64,000 nucleotides of DNA, from the NCBI GenBank assembly GCA_001600415.1, contig BCJX01000019.1, forward strand, positions 59,888 to 123,887, in the 5' to 3' direction. The position numbers and the translations under genes were made by a program. This stretch comes from Pascua guehoae. Lineage: Eukaryota; Basidiomycota; Tremellomycetes; Trichosporonales; Trichosporonaceae. Under the pieces are notes generated by a model. That model was given only the letters and a program-made list of their open reading frames with translations. It was not told where the DNA came from and made no database searches. Shown here piece after piece: positions 21,341-32,823 of this stretch; the stretch's first letter is position 1; the number at the start of each line of letters is the position of its first letter.

Positions 21341-21427
21341 TTACTTCATGCACGGGCAGTCGCGGAGGCACATCTGGCACACCTGGCAGCAGATGCAGGG
21401 TGACTTGTCGTCCTTGTAGTTCTCCAT
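21341..21427 (-). CDS. 28-residue cysteine-rich protein, metallothionein-like
   Basis: ATG at 21427, TAA at 21341-21343. The C-terminal two thirds hold seven cysteines in 16 residues, spaced CxCCxxCxxCxxxCxC, after the charged start MENYKDDKSP. Dense CxC and CxxC spacing with no aromatic residue beyond Tyr4 is typical of fungal copper- or cadmium-binding metallothioneins of about 25-30 residues. A TATA box lies 133 bases upstream on the same strand, with a CA-rich leader, so transcription of so short a frame is plausible. No introns. It could instead be a chance frame, but seven Cys in this pattern plus the promoter argue otherwise. Confidence 0.6.
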   Translation of the reverse strand: MENYKDDKSPCICCQVCQMCLRDCPCMK

Positions 21428-21559
21428 CGTTGGTGTTGGTGGTGGTTGGTAGTGGAGGTAGTGGAAGACGTTTGAGGGGTTGGTGGAAGTGGTGGCGATG
21501 TTGTGATGAAGTAGTGTTGAAAACTGCTGTGAGTGGCCCTTACCGACCCATGTCGGGGG

Positions 21560-21565
21560 TTTATA
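21560..21565 (-). promoter_or_regulatory. TATA box of Cys-rich small gene
   Basis: TATAAA on the minus strand, 133 bases before the ATG at 21427. Confidence 0.5.
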
Positions 21566-23230
21566 TCTACCTTCGAGCGGGCGAGCGAGCGGCGACTCGA
21601 GGTGAGCAGACAGCGGCGCGGACCTCCGACTCGACGCGTGCGTTCGCACGGGCCACATGACCCGATGTGTGTGCGCAGTGTGCGGTGCAGGCGGTGCCAA
21701 GGCAGCGTGTCCGCTGCTATCACACGATCACACTCGATGCATCTGACTCCGTGCGCTCGTGACGGGGTCTGTGTGCTTTACGCAGCACTTTTGGGGTAAT
21801 GCCCTTCAGCCGGTCCGCACGCACTTCGCGCACGCTTTTGGGGTCGCCAGCACCGTGCTTCCGACACACTCGGCGTCTTCCATTCCGTATCGGTCGCTCA
21901 TTGTTGCTCTGGGGCGCACATGTGAGTACCCCCGGCTCAAGCCACCGGCAGCCACTTGGCTCGTGCGCGCCCCATTTTCTTTTTTTCCTTGTTGGTAGTG
22001 AAGTGCTTTATTGTTTGTGCGTACGCATGTGCCACATGCCACACGCACTCGACTCATCACAGATCGGCGCCACATTCCTACGCCATCCGCCATGGTGCAC
22101 AGTCGCGAGCAGTGAATAATTTGATCCCGCTTTTTCTGTTGTTGATTGTTAGTGCGAAGCATTGCACGTTGTGTGTGCGTGTTCACACTTGCAGTATTGG
22201 TCAATAGCCAGCTTCTCGAGTTCTCACCAAGTCCGTCCAGTTGCTCGCCACTGGGTGGCAAAAGGTGCTCGACGTGCAGCGTCTCTTCCAAGGCATTGCC
22301 ACCGTTGGGGAGAACAGTGCACGGGCAGTAAATTCTTCCCAGCCTGGGTAGGGCTGAGTGCGACCTTCATACCTTCAACGCACAGTTCACGTTTGCAGAG
22401 GGTTGGTAAGTCAGTACCATATCATGGGCCAGACAATTTCTTGGGAGTAGCCATACCCAGAACGACCTTGTGCCATCTTGCTTGGGAGTGTGTTCAGATT
22501 CTGGCCGCCAATGTTGGGGATCGCAACGTTGGTGGTTGGAACACCTTCTGTCACCACTTTTGGGGCCAGCAGAACAGGGTTTTCGTCATAATGGTGAGAA
22601 GAGTTATTGGTTTTGGGGTTGTGTCTCACCGCTGTTGTGTGGTAGTCGCAGGCATTACCAATATTTTCACTGTCACCTCCGCACGGTTGCTTTTGCATTC
22701 TCCCAATCAAGTGCGCTTGGTATTCCTTCCTACCATGTGACCTCGACTAGTGAATCGTCTCACAGTTTCCATGTGATCACCACACGTTGGCTTCAATTAG
22801 TCAAAGTAGACATTGCCGCTTCAGGATAGAATCCGAATACCGCTGATGTACCGTAGTTTAGCAGATGAGATTTCAAGCCATTGATGCCAAGTATAGACTA
22901 GGCCTGTGAATGCGAGACACTTACGCCAAAAACAACGCCATTTTAGTTGTGGGGATCTGCAAGATACGCTACACGTGTTGGTGTCTCAGATTAGCCGGAG
23001 AATACCTCGGCGATCACACTGGATTAAACAATATCGGCTACCTTTGACTCCAAGTGGCGACGAAGCGTTACAGTACCATCAAGATTCGTTAACATCAGCA
23101 TCATCTAGCTAAAATTCGTCACTGGACGGTTTCTCCGCTTGCTTGAGCCACGATGTGCAGCAATGCGTGAGTAACGTGACCCGTTCGGCGCTATGAAGGA
23201 AAACTGCTCGAACTGCTACTGCCTGCCTGC
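21566..23230. other. Large intergenic interval, no supported gene
   Basis: About 1.7 kb, AT-richer than flanking coding DNA. Open frames in it are short or compositionally random. It lies between the promoter of the Cys-rich gene and the 3' end of the aquaglyceroporin gene. A non-coding RNA cannot be excluded. Confidence 0.4.
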
Positions 23231-24727
23231 TTAAACCTTCTCCCGGGAATGAGGAAGAGTATTCTTCTTGCGTCCCCATGCCTTGTTGAGAGGACTGTCC
23301 TTGCCGTCGTAGACAAAGAAGTCGTAGAAGAATGACCCGACTAGGGCACCGACGATTGTGGCAATAATCGGTGTATAAATCCAGTAGCAGCTCCGGTACG
23401 TCCAGATGACTTTGGGATATCCGAATATGGCACATGCGATGCGTGGACCCAGGTCGCGGGCGGGGTTGAGGCAGTATGCGGTCTCGGTACCGAGGGCCGC
23501 GCCAATGCCGATAATGAGCCACAGGAGCGCAAAGCCGTTCATGCCCTTGGGGACGGGGTTGTTGTGGGGATCACTGATGGCAAGAATGAGGCCCATGAGG
23601 ACAGCTGTTGCGAGAAGCTCGGAGCAAAAAGCGCCAATGTTGCTCATGTACGGTTTCGTGTCGGTGAAGAAGAGTGGGCCAGTCGAGGTTTCGAGGCCGT
23701 ATGTGCGTAGGTTGTACCCGCCCTCAAACTGGTTGATGAGAGCGTGGTAGTTGCCTTGGATCAGACAGGATCCTAAGCAAGCACCTAGGATCTGTGCCAA
23801 TGCGTAGCCAGGTACTTTGCGCCAAGGGAAACCGCGGAACACGGCGAGAGCAATGGTGACAGCGGGATTGATGTGTGCGCCAGATACACCTCCGCACGCG
23901 TAGACGCCAAACCTGGGGGTTTGTCAGCTCCAGGGTTCATCGGATAAAAGGCGGTGCCAAGTGGTGGTGGTATGATGACATGCCGTATGGTAGGAACAAG
24001 GTTGTACCCAAAATGCAGGTCGAGCAATGACGTGGGTACTCACATGACGCCGATGCCCCAACCAAACGAAATAGATAGGTACGACCCCTGCGTCAATTCG
24101 CTGAGGACGACTTGACAGTTGACGCCGTTTCCAAAAAGAATGAGGACCATGGTGCCGAGGAATTCGCCAAGGTACTCTTTGTATTTGAACCGGAGGCGGG
24201 ACAGAGGGTTGACGAGGTATGGAGCATCGTCATCCTCGTCGCCATCGATGCTCGACGGCGTGCGCTCAGTGGCGTTGGTGACTGGGTAGTCCTTTGCGTC
24301 CATGACTTCATGGTGTGCCACATGGCCAAATTTGTCGGTTGGTTCGGATGTTGGGGAGAGGGGCTGAACAGAAGAGACGGGAGACTCGGAGCCGAAGGGG
24401 GCGGCAGGAGGTTCGAGTGTGGCATGGATGAGTGGTACGGTAGGCGGATGGCCTGATGAGGGTGTCAGTCATGTATGGATATTTCAAAGACAGGCAGATA
24501 TACTCACCATGGTTCATCTGCGAGAGCATGTCCTGAGTGACAAGCACATAGCGCACATGGGAATGGTGGTCGTCGACGGGAGCGCCGGGGCCGATGAGCC
24601 TCGTCTCGTGGGCGACGGACGGGTGGCGCTGGTGACCGATTGACTGGCGACGCAAGTCGGCAGTCGATGGCCGATGCTCAACAAAGGTCCCCTCATGGTG
24701 GTGGGTCTGGTGACCTGGTTGATCCAT
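23231..24727 (-). CDS. Aquaglyceroporin (MIP family glycerol channel)
   Basis: Three exons, 24727-24508, 24452-24044 and 23912-23231, 436 aa. It is a six-helix channel letting glycerol and water across the plasma membrane. The two pore half-helices carry GGVSGAHINPAVT and YCLNPARDLGPR. The Asp after the second NPAR is the usual mark of glycerol-permeable members as opposed to strict aquaporins. A hydrophilic N-terminal tail of about 135 residues is rich in His, Pro and Ser (QPGHQTHHHEG), a common place for gating or regulation. The tail at the C end is short and basic. It faces away from the glycerol kinase gene across a 2.3-kb shared upstream region, which supports a glycerol-uptake role. 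Confidence 0.94.
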
Positions 24728-27044
24728 CGCTGTTGTGCGTGTGTATGTGGAGGGAGTGTGGATAAAAGGAAGGAGGGTCGGTAAAGAGGGAGAGGAGTAT
24801 GTATTGTTTCGCTGGTGTCGATCACCACGAGCTGGGCTTACTTTTTCCACACATGTCCTCAGAACTAACTTCTTATACCAGAGTGAGCATCACCGTCGCC
24901 GCAAGAGCGGGCGCCGAGGTTGGCATACCGGCATTTCAGAACCGGCAATCAAGACTCATCATGGTTTCGGCAGGTCAGCTTGGACACAGCTGCACGACCA
25001 ATCAGTCGGGAGCTGGGCCTGCTCTGCCGATGGTGATCTGGGGTACCGGCAAAGCCGCCGACAGTGGGTCACGGTCATGACCAACGTGGGCCACATGCAC
25101 AGACAAGACTACTCGCTCAGCTGGACCCAAAATCATCAGAGGCCGTGGATGAGCGCTCATGGTTACCGAGCTTGTGCACCGAGTGGCAGCATTGGTGAAA
25201 CCTTTTCGAACCCAGCGACACGCCAGTCTCCTCCCTCTCAGCAGTCTTCGTCAGCCCGCCAAGCTTGCCGAGGGCATGTGCGCCCCGCAGCGTTTACCGC
25301 AAACTCAATTCTTCCCAACAAGACAACGAGATGGCGATATCGCCGCATCGCTTAAGATCGTTAGCGATGACGCTGTTCCCAATCGCTTTACCGATTGCCA
25401 ACACCCTATCATCCATGCGCGATGCACGCGTGTTTCACGGAGCCGTAAAAGATACCGTTCTGTTATCCACACAGGGGACAAAGGAGGAATCGCCCACCAC
25501 CTTTTTCTCTGGTGCTGTTGCCGCAGGTACGCAGGTGCCACAAATGGGCACGAGCAAAGAGCGGGTCGAAGTTGGAGCCGCATGGGGCCCGCGTAGGTCG
25601 CACGTGCCTGTTTGAGGGTAAAGCCCGAACGGGGGGCGGTCTTGTGGGGCCATTTAGGAGTCCCGCCCGTTGGTGCGAGGCCCATTTTCCAGGCCAACCG
25701 CATCGCATTCCAGGCCACGCGGCCTAGTCCTACTGTGAGTGCATGTGCCTCTGATGGCGTGCCATCTCTGGGCTCGCTTTTGCCGGCATCCGGTGTCTTT
25801 GAAGCCTGGACGGGGACGGGGAGGTGGAATTGATACTGGGGTGTGGTGTTGTTGTAATAATGAAAATGAACGGGGGCCCACATGCCACACTGCGCCTCCG
25901 AGGCCCCCATGGTATGGGATGTATCCGCCAGGCACGTCGATCTTCAATCGTCAGGGTCAAGCAAAAACAAACAGACTCGGGTTTTGGGACTGGACCGCCG
26001 ACTCACAACCACCATGAATAACCCTATTCAGACCAACATTTTCATGCACGACGAGTGCTCTCTGGCTCTGGGCTCTGGGCTCTCTGCACACACGCGACGG
26101 CCTCCCCTCGGGTCCTTGGGTGATATTTTCCCTCGGTGCAACCACCTCCCTCCCCGGCCTCCAACATGCCGCGCTCCGATTACGTCGGTCGTCAAGCCTT
26201 CGTGCCCAGCATCAAGCCAAGCCAGCTCCACCTGCCACCACCATCACCTGTCATGGCACGTCACAGCCCACTGGGGCAGTCCGACTGAGCCTCATAGGCG
26301 CGCTCCTTGACGCTTTCCCTCAACCTCGCTTACAACGTCCTTCTCCTAACCTCACGCCTCGGTACCTCACTAGCGGTTGCTGGACCTGGCGGGTCACTTT
26401 GCGGGCTACATCGACGCAAAGTGTGCGCACAGGTGTTTCAAGGCGCTTGATGCCCAGCCACACCAAAACAATAATGAGCCTAGTTTTTTTAGCCTTTGCG
26501 ATCCGCGCGCCCCACCTTGTTGCATACATGCGCACGCACATCCATTGCCGCCGGCCAGGGCGGTGCGGATGTTCAGCGTTACATCGCGCAACCGGCTTCC
26601 AACGGCTCCTCTGGCTCCTCTACGGCTGCTCACCGGCGTTTCATGTGCGGCAACTGCCGGTACCTCGAGCTGCATCGTGCCATTTTGCTAGGAGACATCC
26701 TCTTGGACTTGAAGCCCAAGCAAGGGGAACCGTGCGTGAACGCATGGTCGCCAAGTGTGGTCCCTCCTCACCACGGTCCTCTCCTCCTAAAGCTCCTGCT
26801 CCCACACGCGGTAACTTCGGATACCCATGCTCTTGCGATTGCCAACGTGGCCTCCTCCCATTGCCGCTTACTTCTTCGCATGCCCGGGCCGGCCGGAGGC
26901 CGGTCTTCATCATAGATGTCTGTCTCCCAGCAAGCTCTCTTCATATACCGGCTGGGAAGAGACAAGGTCGACAACTACTAGTTCCCGGGCAGCACTCTTC
27001 CGACCTTTCACCCGTAACCTAGACCCCCTCGCATCCACCACACC
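24728..27044. other. Divergent promoter region between glycerol channel and glycerol kinase
   Basis: 2.3 kb without a supported gene. Open frames on both strands are not supported by domains or splice signals. A CATATACC TATA-like element at about 26941-26948 precedes the kinase gene. The large size suggests complex regulation or an unseen non-coding transcript. Confidence 0.45.
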
Positions 27045-28821
27045 ATGACTGTCGACAAGCAGGAGTACATTCTCTCGGTGGACGTCGGCACGACCTCTAT
27101 CCGCGCCATTGTCTTCAACGAGAAGGCAGAGGTCATCGCGATCCACCAGAAGGAGTACGAGCAAATCTACCCTCACCCAGGCTGGCACGAGCAGCGCCCG
27201 ACCGACCACGTCAAGATCACTTACGAGTGCTTGGATGGTGTTGCGGCCAAGCTCAAGGAGCTGGGTATCTCCCAGGATGCCGTCCCCGGCATGGGCATCA
27301 CCAACCAGCGCGAGACAACCTGCGTGTGGTCCAAGAGCACAGGCAAGCCCCTGTACAACGGTCAGTGCCAGAGATGGGGAGAGACACAGGAAGAGGCTGT
27401 GAATGGAGCTAACGGTTAGCCATCGCGTGGCCCGACACCAGGAACACGGTCACCGTCAAGCAGCTCTCGCTCAAGTCGGACAAGGGTGCGGATGCGCTCA
27501 AGGCGCTCACGGGGTGAGTAGCGATGAAAATGAACCTTCAGTATCCGTCCTGACAGCCTCAAGTCTCCCCCTGTCGACCTACTTTGCCGGCACCAAGCTG
27601 CGGTGGATGCTCGACAATGTCCCCGAGGTCAAGAAGGCACACGACGAGGACGACATGTACTTTGGCACCGTCGAGTCGTGGGTCCTCTGGAACCTGACTG
27701 GCGGCGTCAACGGCGGCCTGCACCTGACCGACGTGACGAACGCGTCGCGTACCATGTTTATGAACATCCGGACGACGCAGTGGGACAAGACTTGCCTCGA
27801 CTTTTTCGGCGTCCGCGAGTCGTGCCTGCCCAAGATTGTCTCCAACGCCGAGGTGTACGGCGAGGTCAGCTCGGGTACGTTCAAGGGCCTCAAGATTGCG
27901 GGCATGATTGGCGACCAGCAGGCGGCGCTCGTCGGCAACAAGTGCGTCGAGGTCGGCTCGGCAAAGAACACGTACGGCACGGGTGCGTTTATGCTCTTCA
28001 ACACGGGTGAGGAGGTCGTTCCTTCCAACTATGGTCTCCTCACCACGCCCGCCTACAAGGCAGGTGCCAACGCCAACCCAATCTACGCTCTCGAGGGCTC
28101 GATTGCCGTCGCCGGGTCGTCTATCCAGTGGCTCCGTGACCAGATGGGCCTCATCAGTGCCGCGCCTGAGATTGGCGCACTCGCCGAAAAGGTAAAGGAC
28201 ACGGGTGGTGTCTACTTTGTGACTGCGTTTTCGGGCCTGTTTGCGCCCTACTGGGACGACAGTGCCGTCGGTACCCTTATCGGCATTACGGGCTACACCA
28301 ACAAGAACCACATTGCGCGCGCCACGCTCGAAGCCACGTGCTTCCAGACCCGTGCCATTCTCGAGGCCATGGCAAAGGACTCGAAGAAGCAGCTCGCCAT
28401 TCTCCGCGTCGACGGCGGCATGACCAACTCTGGTACGTTACCTGGAAGAACACACTCACAGTATGGAACACAGAATTGACCCTCTCCAGACGTCTGCATG
28501 CAGCTGCAGGCCGACATTCTCGGCATCGAGGTCGAGCGCCCCGTGATGCGCGAGTCGACCGCGCTCGGTTCCGCCATCTGTGCAGGTGTCGCCCTCGGCC
28601 TCTTTGGCTGGGACCTCTCCAAGCCCGAGACACTGGCAAAGGTCAACACGTCGGGCAAGACCGTGTTCAAGCCCAAGAACGACGAGGCCGACCGCGCAAA
28701 GAGGTGGAAGGGTTGGAACAAGGCAACCCAGCGTTCGATGCACTGGAAGGAAGCCGTGCCTCTCGACCGTGCTGCTGGTGCGTTTGAGTTGGATGAGCCG
28801 AGGGTGACCAGGGATGATTAA
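27045..28821 (+). CDS. GUT1: Glycerol kinase
   Basis: Four exons, 27045-27360, 27420-27513, 27564-28432 and 28490-28821, 536 aa. It phosphorylates glycerol to glycerol-3-phosphate with ATP in the cytosol, the first step of glycerol catabolism. FGGY-kinase landmarks are complete: [19 protein letters not shown] (ATP phosphate loop), [84 protein letters not shown] and [16 protein letters not shown]. Length and order match yeast Gut1. Start at CACCATG. For the third exon only the acceptor at 27562-27563 keeps the frame. The aquaglyceroporin gene is divergent upstream. The 3' UTR has a GAA/AAG-rich run. Confidence 0.96.
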
Positions 28822-29174
28822 GGGTGTAGAGGAAAATTAAGAAGAAGAAGAAGCTGAAGAAGAAGCCAACAACGAGACAAACGACGACCCCGCCCGCTCC
28901 ACAGCGCTGCTCTGAGCAGCAGCGCCCCCCGTACCCCCTTTAGTTTATTCTAGGTGTCTTTTGTATGGCTGTTATATCAAGAGAAGAAGTATGCACCCAA
29001 CCCACTGCCTGTTAATCCCGGGGTCCTTCTCGTTGATACTAACATGTGGAACTTTGACGGCCAGATAAATCCCTACCGTGCCTGTGGTGTGTTTCTTCAT
29101 CGTTCCCGCACCATCTCACAAAGCCTCCACATGTCGTGGAAAGCAAAAGCAAAAGCCAAAAAAATGTGTTGTGG
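28822..29174. other. Intergenic, 3' regions of glycerol kinase and U2
   Basis: A purine-rich AAGAAGAAG run after the kinase stop, then AT-rich DNA. On the minus strand an AT7GG tract (29155-29168) resembles an Sm-binding site and may belong to an extended 3' part of U2. Confidence 0.4.
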
Positions 29175-29363
29175 TGGGTACCCTAACATCAGAAGGCGGT
29201 GGTGTAAGGCCAGCGACATTGTGAGATCACTTGCGGCAAGCCGTAGCGGTGACTCGGGCGAGGAAAGATTTTATGAGATTGAACCCCGTAGGGTTGTACG
29301 TAATCTCAATTACGTAAGAACAGATACTACACATGATCTTAGCCAAAAGAGGCCAGAGAGGAT
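29175..29363 (-). ncRNA. U2 spliceosomal snRNA
   Basis: The minus strand begins ATCCTCTCTGGCCTC and continues TTTTGGCTAAGATCATG and then TGTAGTATCTGTTCTTA, the near-universal 5' end of U2. The branch-point-binding GTAGTA is at plus 29325-29330. Next comes a perfect hairpin TACGTAAT-TGAG-ATTACGTA (stem-loop IIa), then AACCC-TAC-GGGGTT (IIb), then a longer stem GAGTCAC...GTGATCTC. U2 pairs with intron branch sites in the spliceosome, which fits the CTGAC/CTAAC branch sites seen throughout. The 5' end is well placed. The 3' end is a guess from usual length (about 190 nt), since the Sm site is not a clean match inside this span. Confidence 0.88.
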
Positions 29364-29629
29364 ATAAACTGGGAAGGCGGACAGTTTTATCATGGTCGAA
29401 TTGGCGTATTTAGGGATTATCGAGTCTCGCGATATCGCCGATTATGTGGCGTCGAGACTGCAGGCCTGTGCGTGCTGCTGGCCCCTGCGGCTGCGGGAGT
29501 GTGAACGCCACGTTCTGCGGCCAAATGGATGAATTTAGCATTTAGCACCTTGCAATCTTGGATTGCGGCTCGGATGATCATCGGAGGAACATCTTGCTTT
29601 GTGGCGCAGATGGCACAACCTTGTTCGCT
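29364..29629. other. U2 promoter region
   Basis: Upstream flank of the U2 gene on the minus strand. No obvious TATA within 40 bases. No protein gene seen. Confidence 0.35.
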
Positions 29630-30042
29630 ATGATCACACCACGCGCGTCGGTAAGAATGGGCGTGCGTTAAGGTTGCAAGGTTGAGGGCAGCCTAGGCCG
29701 AGGAATTTGAAACTAACTACGGCCTGTGGTTCTCCAGAGGCGCAGGGTGAAACGGAGCCTCTCATTCGAGGAGTTTGACGAGGTGACCCAGGCCAAGAAC
29801 CCCAAGAAGAAGCTGAGTTCAAAACGAGTAAGAGAATTAGAAGATTGGAACGAGAGGGAAGCGTGCTCAGTTACCACCGGTGCACGTGAAGTTTGATAGT
29901 AAGCTTAGGCGAAGTCGAATGGGCTTGATCAGTTGCTGAAGACACTGCAATCCATGTCACGAAGCTCTATGTCTGGTGCCTCAAGCACAAAGGCGTGCCG
30001 ATATGCATTTCAGACATAATAGACCCCTTTTACAATGCATAG
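29630..30042 (+). pseudogene. Coding-like fragments, possible relic of a CENP-B/Tc5-type HTH protein
   Basis: ATG at 29630 with seven codons to a GTAAGA donor (29651). Then, after CTAAC and CCAG, a segment from 29738 reads RRRVKRSLSFEEFDEVTQAK followed by NPKKKLSSKR. After an interrupted stretch with stops, a frame ending at 30042 reads KLYVWCLKHKGVPICISDII. The order of a basic psq-like motif followed by an LYxWxLxxxGxPI motif is reminiscent of CENP-B/pogo-family DNA-binding domains. The pieces are short and separated by stops, so a decayed transposase or gene fragment is more likely than a live gene. Low certainty. Confidence 0.25.
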
Positions 30043-30162
30043 ATGACTTGGGCCACGCCCTGGCACAGTGCTTTGTATATCCCCTCGCTCCGGTTCAAAG
30101 GCGGCCTGAAGAGAAGAAAAGAGCTCTGACGGCCGCCGGAAAGAACCTCCCTCTGCCTTCAC

Positions 30163-31701
30163 CTACTTGAGCTTGGCGAAAGCGAGCCCGGGCGGGTCAA
30201 CCCTGTGGATGGTATAGACGTGCTTGAGGAAGTAGTCGCCGAGCAGCCAGAAGTCGTTGCTTGTACTGTCAGCGGAGTTTCTCAACCTATCACTTTAACT
30301 CGCTCATCCTCTGGTACCCAACCACTCACTTGGTACCGACCACAGCCCCATAACAGGCGCCATCCCAACGCCGGACATGAACAAGGCCAGGCCGTTGGAT
30401 AGTGTACGTCTCTCCAGCAAACTGGAAGCTGAGTTCAAAGTCGGCATCGCACGGGAACGTGTAGACGTCGACCATGCCGTTTTCCTGGGCCGACGCATTT
30501 GGATCCAACTGGGCACCGGGCACCTGTTCGTACATCTTGGCCACGTGTGTCCTGTGGCCCATGATGAGTGTGGTGCCCGTATCGGCCCAGGCGGGGTAGT
30601 TTGGCCCAACGTCCACGAGTTTTCCGTTTACTCTGACTTCGTCGGTAGGCACGACCCAGTTCGTATCAAACAGGTACTCGCGGTGTTGGCCCTTGAGAAG
30701 CGGGAGGTAGTTGATGTTGCCCGTGAAGAGTGACTCTTCAACTCCGCTGTCGGTCAGCCCTAGCGTTCCATCCTCTATTCCTCTCAACGCATTCGACCCA
30801 GTGTGGTATGTACTCACCCAAGAGTCAAAAGTCCTCCAGGAGAGGCGTCGTTGACGGTTTGCACGTGCCCGTCGGCCCGGCCAAAGTAGATCCCAAACCG
30901 CTTGTCCTTCCACTGCTTTGCGGCAGTGTACCAGAAAGGCTCGGGAAGATCTTCCCGTGGCCAACCAAAGCCCATGAGGCCCGAGTTGTTGCCAGGGAGC
31001 CCACCCTCGTGCCACTCGGCGGCAGCGTCTGTGAAATGAGTTTTTGGATTCATTTGGGCGTCGTCGACTCTCCACCCGGTACGCAACACCAGGGCAATCA
31101 ATATGAGGAAGCCGCGCTGTCCATACCCCCAGAATGGGAAGGGAGAGAAGGGGCAGCGGGCAGATTCCCTACATAGACCGTCTAGGTCGCCGTGGAAAGG
31201 TGATGCAAGTGCTGCAGTTGCTCGACTTACTGAACATCGTCTCCTGCTTGAACGGTCCCAGGCTAACCGTGTCCCGCGCGAGGTACCCGTGGGCAAACCC
31301 TTTCATGTAAGAAAAGTTCCACGGGACCTTGTTTCCGTTCTCGTAGCGTGCGTAGCGGAATGTCGACGAGCGAGAGCGGTTAAAGTGCTCCCCATCATCA
31401 GCGATCCAAAGGCCCATTGAACCGGTGTCAAAGAGCACGGGAAGATCCTGTGGGGGTGTGCCAACAGAGATCGTCGTAGAGTAGTACATTTCTTTGCCAA
31501 AGACGGTAAAGCTGTTGGGTAAGTCCCAGCTCTGCAGCCTGATACTCACGGAATGTCGACTCCATCGCGCCTTGTGGGGATGGTCTTCACGTTGCGCTTG
31601 AGCGGAAGGCGGAATGGCCCCGAAAGGTCGTCGACTGCCGGTGCGGGGGCGGCCAAGGCCACAACTGCGAGGACGGATGCAAGAATGCCAGCTGGGACCA
31701 T
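30163..31701 (-). CDS. Secreted pepsin-type aspartyl protease (A1 family)
   Basis: Five exons, 31701-31550, 31511-31231, 31028-30818, 30782-30330 and 30259-30163, 397 aa. An N-terminal signal peptide (MVPAGILASVLAVVALAAPA) is followed by a short propeptide with dibasic-like LKRNVK and PTRRDG. Catalytic Asp79 is in VLFDTGSMGLWI and Asp282 in AWADTGTTLIMG. The flap strand region and the final NNDFWLLGDYFLKHVYTIH match pepsin-like enzymes. No GPI-anchor tail, so probably secreted rather than a yapsin. The last intron has two in-frame acceptor choices (AG at 30260-30261, or eight bases upstream in CTGACAG), differing by two residues. It lies about 1.1 kb downstream of the KEX2-repeat protein gene on the same strand. 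Confidence 0.93.
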
Positions 31702-32823
31702 TGTCAAGGTGCCGATGGATGTTGGTCGCTGGGGAGACCAGTCTTCGCAAAGTTATCCTTGCATATATATGTCGAAATAATATTCAGGCAAAATATATCG
31801 TTCTGGTGATTGTCTCGGCGCGGACACCCGCGCATCCGACTCCGGCGGGGGAATCGAATGCTAGCTCATCATCATGGCACGCTAGCTCGATCCACGATGC
31901 TTCCGGACGGCGAAGTGTCCGCCAACACGGTGGTGCATGGATGAGCACAATGAGCGATCATTCTCTCAGGATATCTTCAATCATGGTTTGTGGTTGGCTG
32001 GAGGCCTCGCTCACGGGTACGGTTGGCACTATCAACCAACGCTATTGACACCATTGACGCCACCATCGAAGCTCTAGCTTTCGCCACGGATATCGATGTG
32101 CCGGTGCGTCATTTGCGCCGTGCCACGATACGCACCAGCACGTTTGTGCGGCACCATGACAAGCGTCTAATGACAGCTAAGAACGGGAAACACGCCGTAA
32201 AAGTGCTGCATGGAGGTGATGGACGGCCGATGCTAAGCAGACAGAGGGGTCAAAGAGAATTACACGGTTCGTGATCGCAGTGCAAGCCTCCTGTTGGAGG
32301 ACGTTTGCTGTTGTTAGTGCCGCAAGAGCACATTTCGGCCGCCCCAGCGGTCAGGTACAAGACGATCATGTCCAAGCTGATCAACAGAACACACAAGACC
32401 AATAACGCGCTTGGTGCCCTGAGTATAGACAGTCTGTTCGTGGCGATGGTATCGCGCCATGCTGTTCGGCCGCGAGCCGGACATTTTCATGAAGGGCCTT
32501 CGCTGCGTTTGAACCTGAAAGGCCATTGGGCTCTGGAGACATCTCAGAAGCCCAGAAGCCCAGAAGCCCCTTCATGGTTCTGATTGTAGTGACGACACAT
32601 GTTCTTCCATGGAAAAGTATGCTACAACAGTATACCCAACAGTTGGACCCAGGTCTCTTGTATTTTGCATTTCGCGTAACACTCATGGCGACTTGTATGA
32701 ATCATGAAACAAGAGTCAATGTCTGTACCACTTCCCACAGGGCGGTGGCTTTATCCCAATCAGTATCCCAATGTCCTTTTACTCCAAAGTCCTTTGAAAG
32801 TCCCTCCGACAACACACCGCCGC
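31702..32823. other. Intergenic, no supported gene
   Basis: About 1.1 kb, the promoter of the protease gene and 3' region of the repeat-protein gene. A small CCCAGAAG triplication lies at about 32548-32571. No gene seen. Confidence 0.45.

Noticed and set aside
26120..27022. 300-codon plus-strand frame upstream of glycerol kinase
   Set aside because: Open by chance in Ser/Arg/Pro-rich composition. No domain, no splice signals, and it runs into the kinase leader.
31840..31862. B-box-like GGAATCGAATGC as a tRNA
   Set aside because: No T stem or acceptor pairing could be drawn on either strand.
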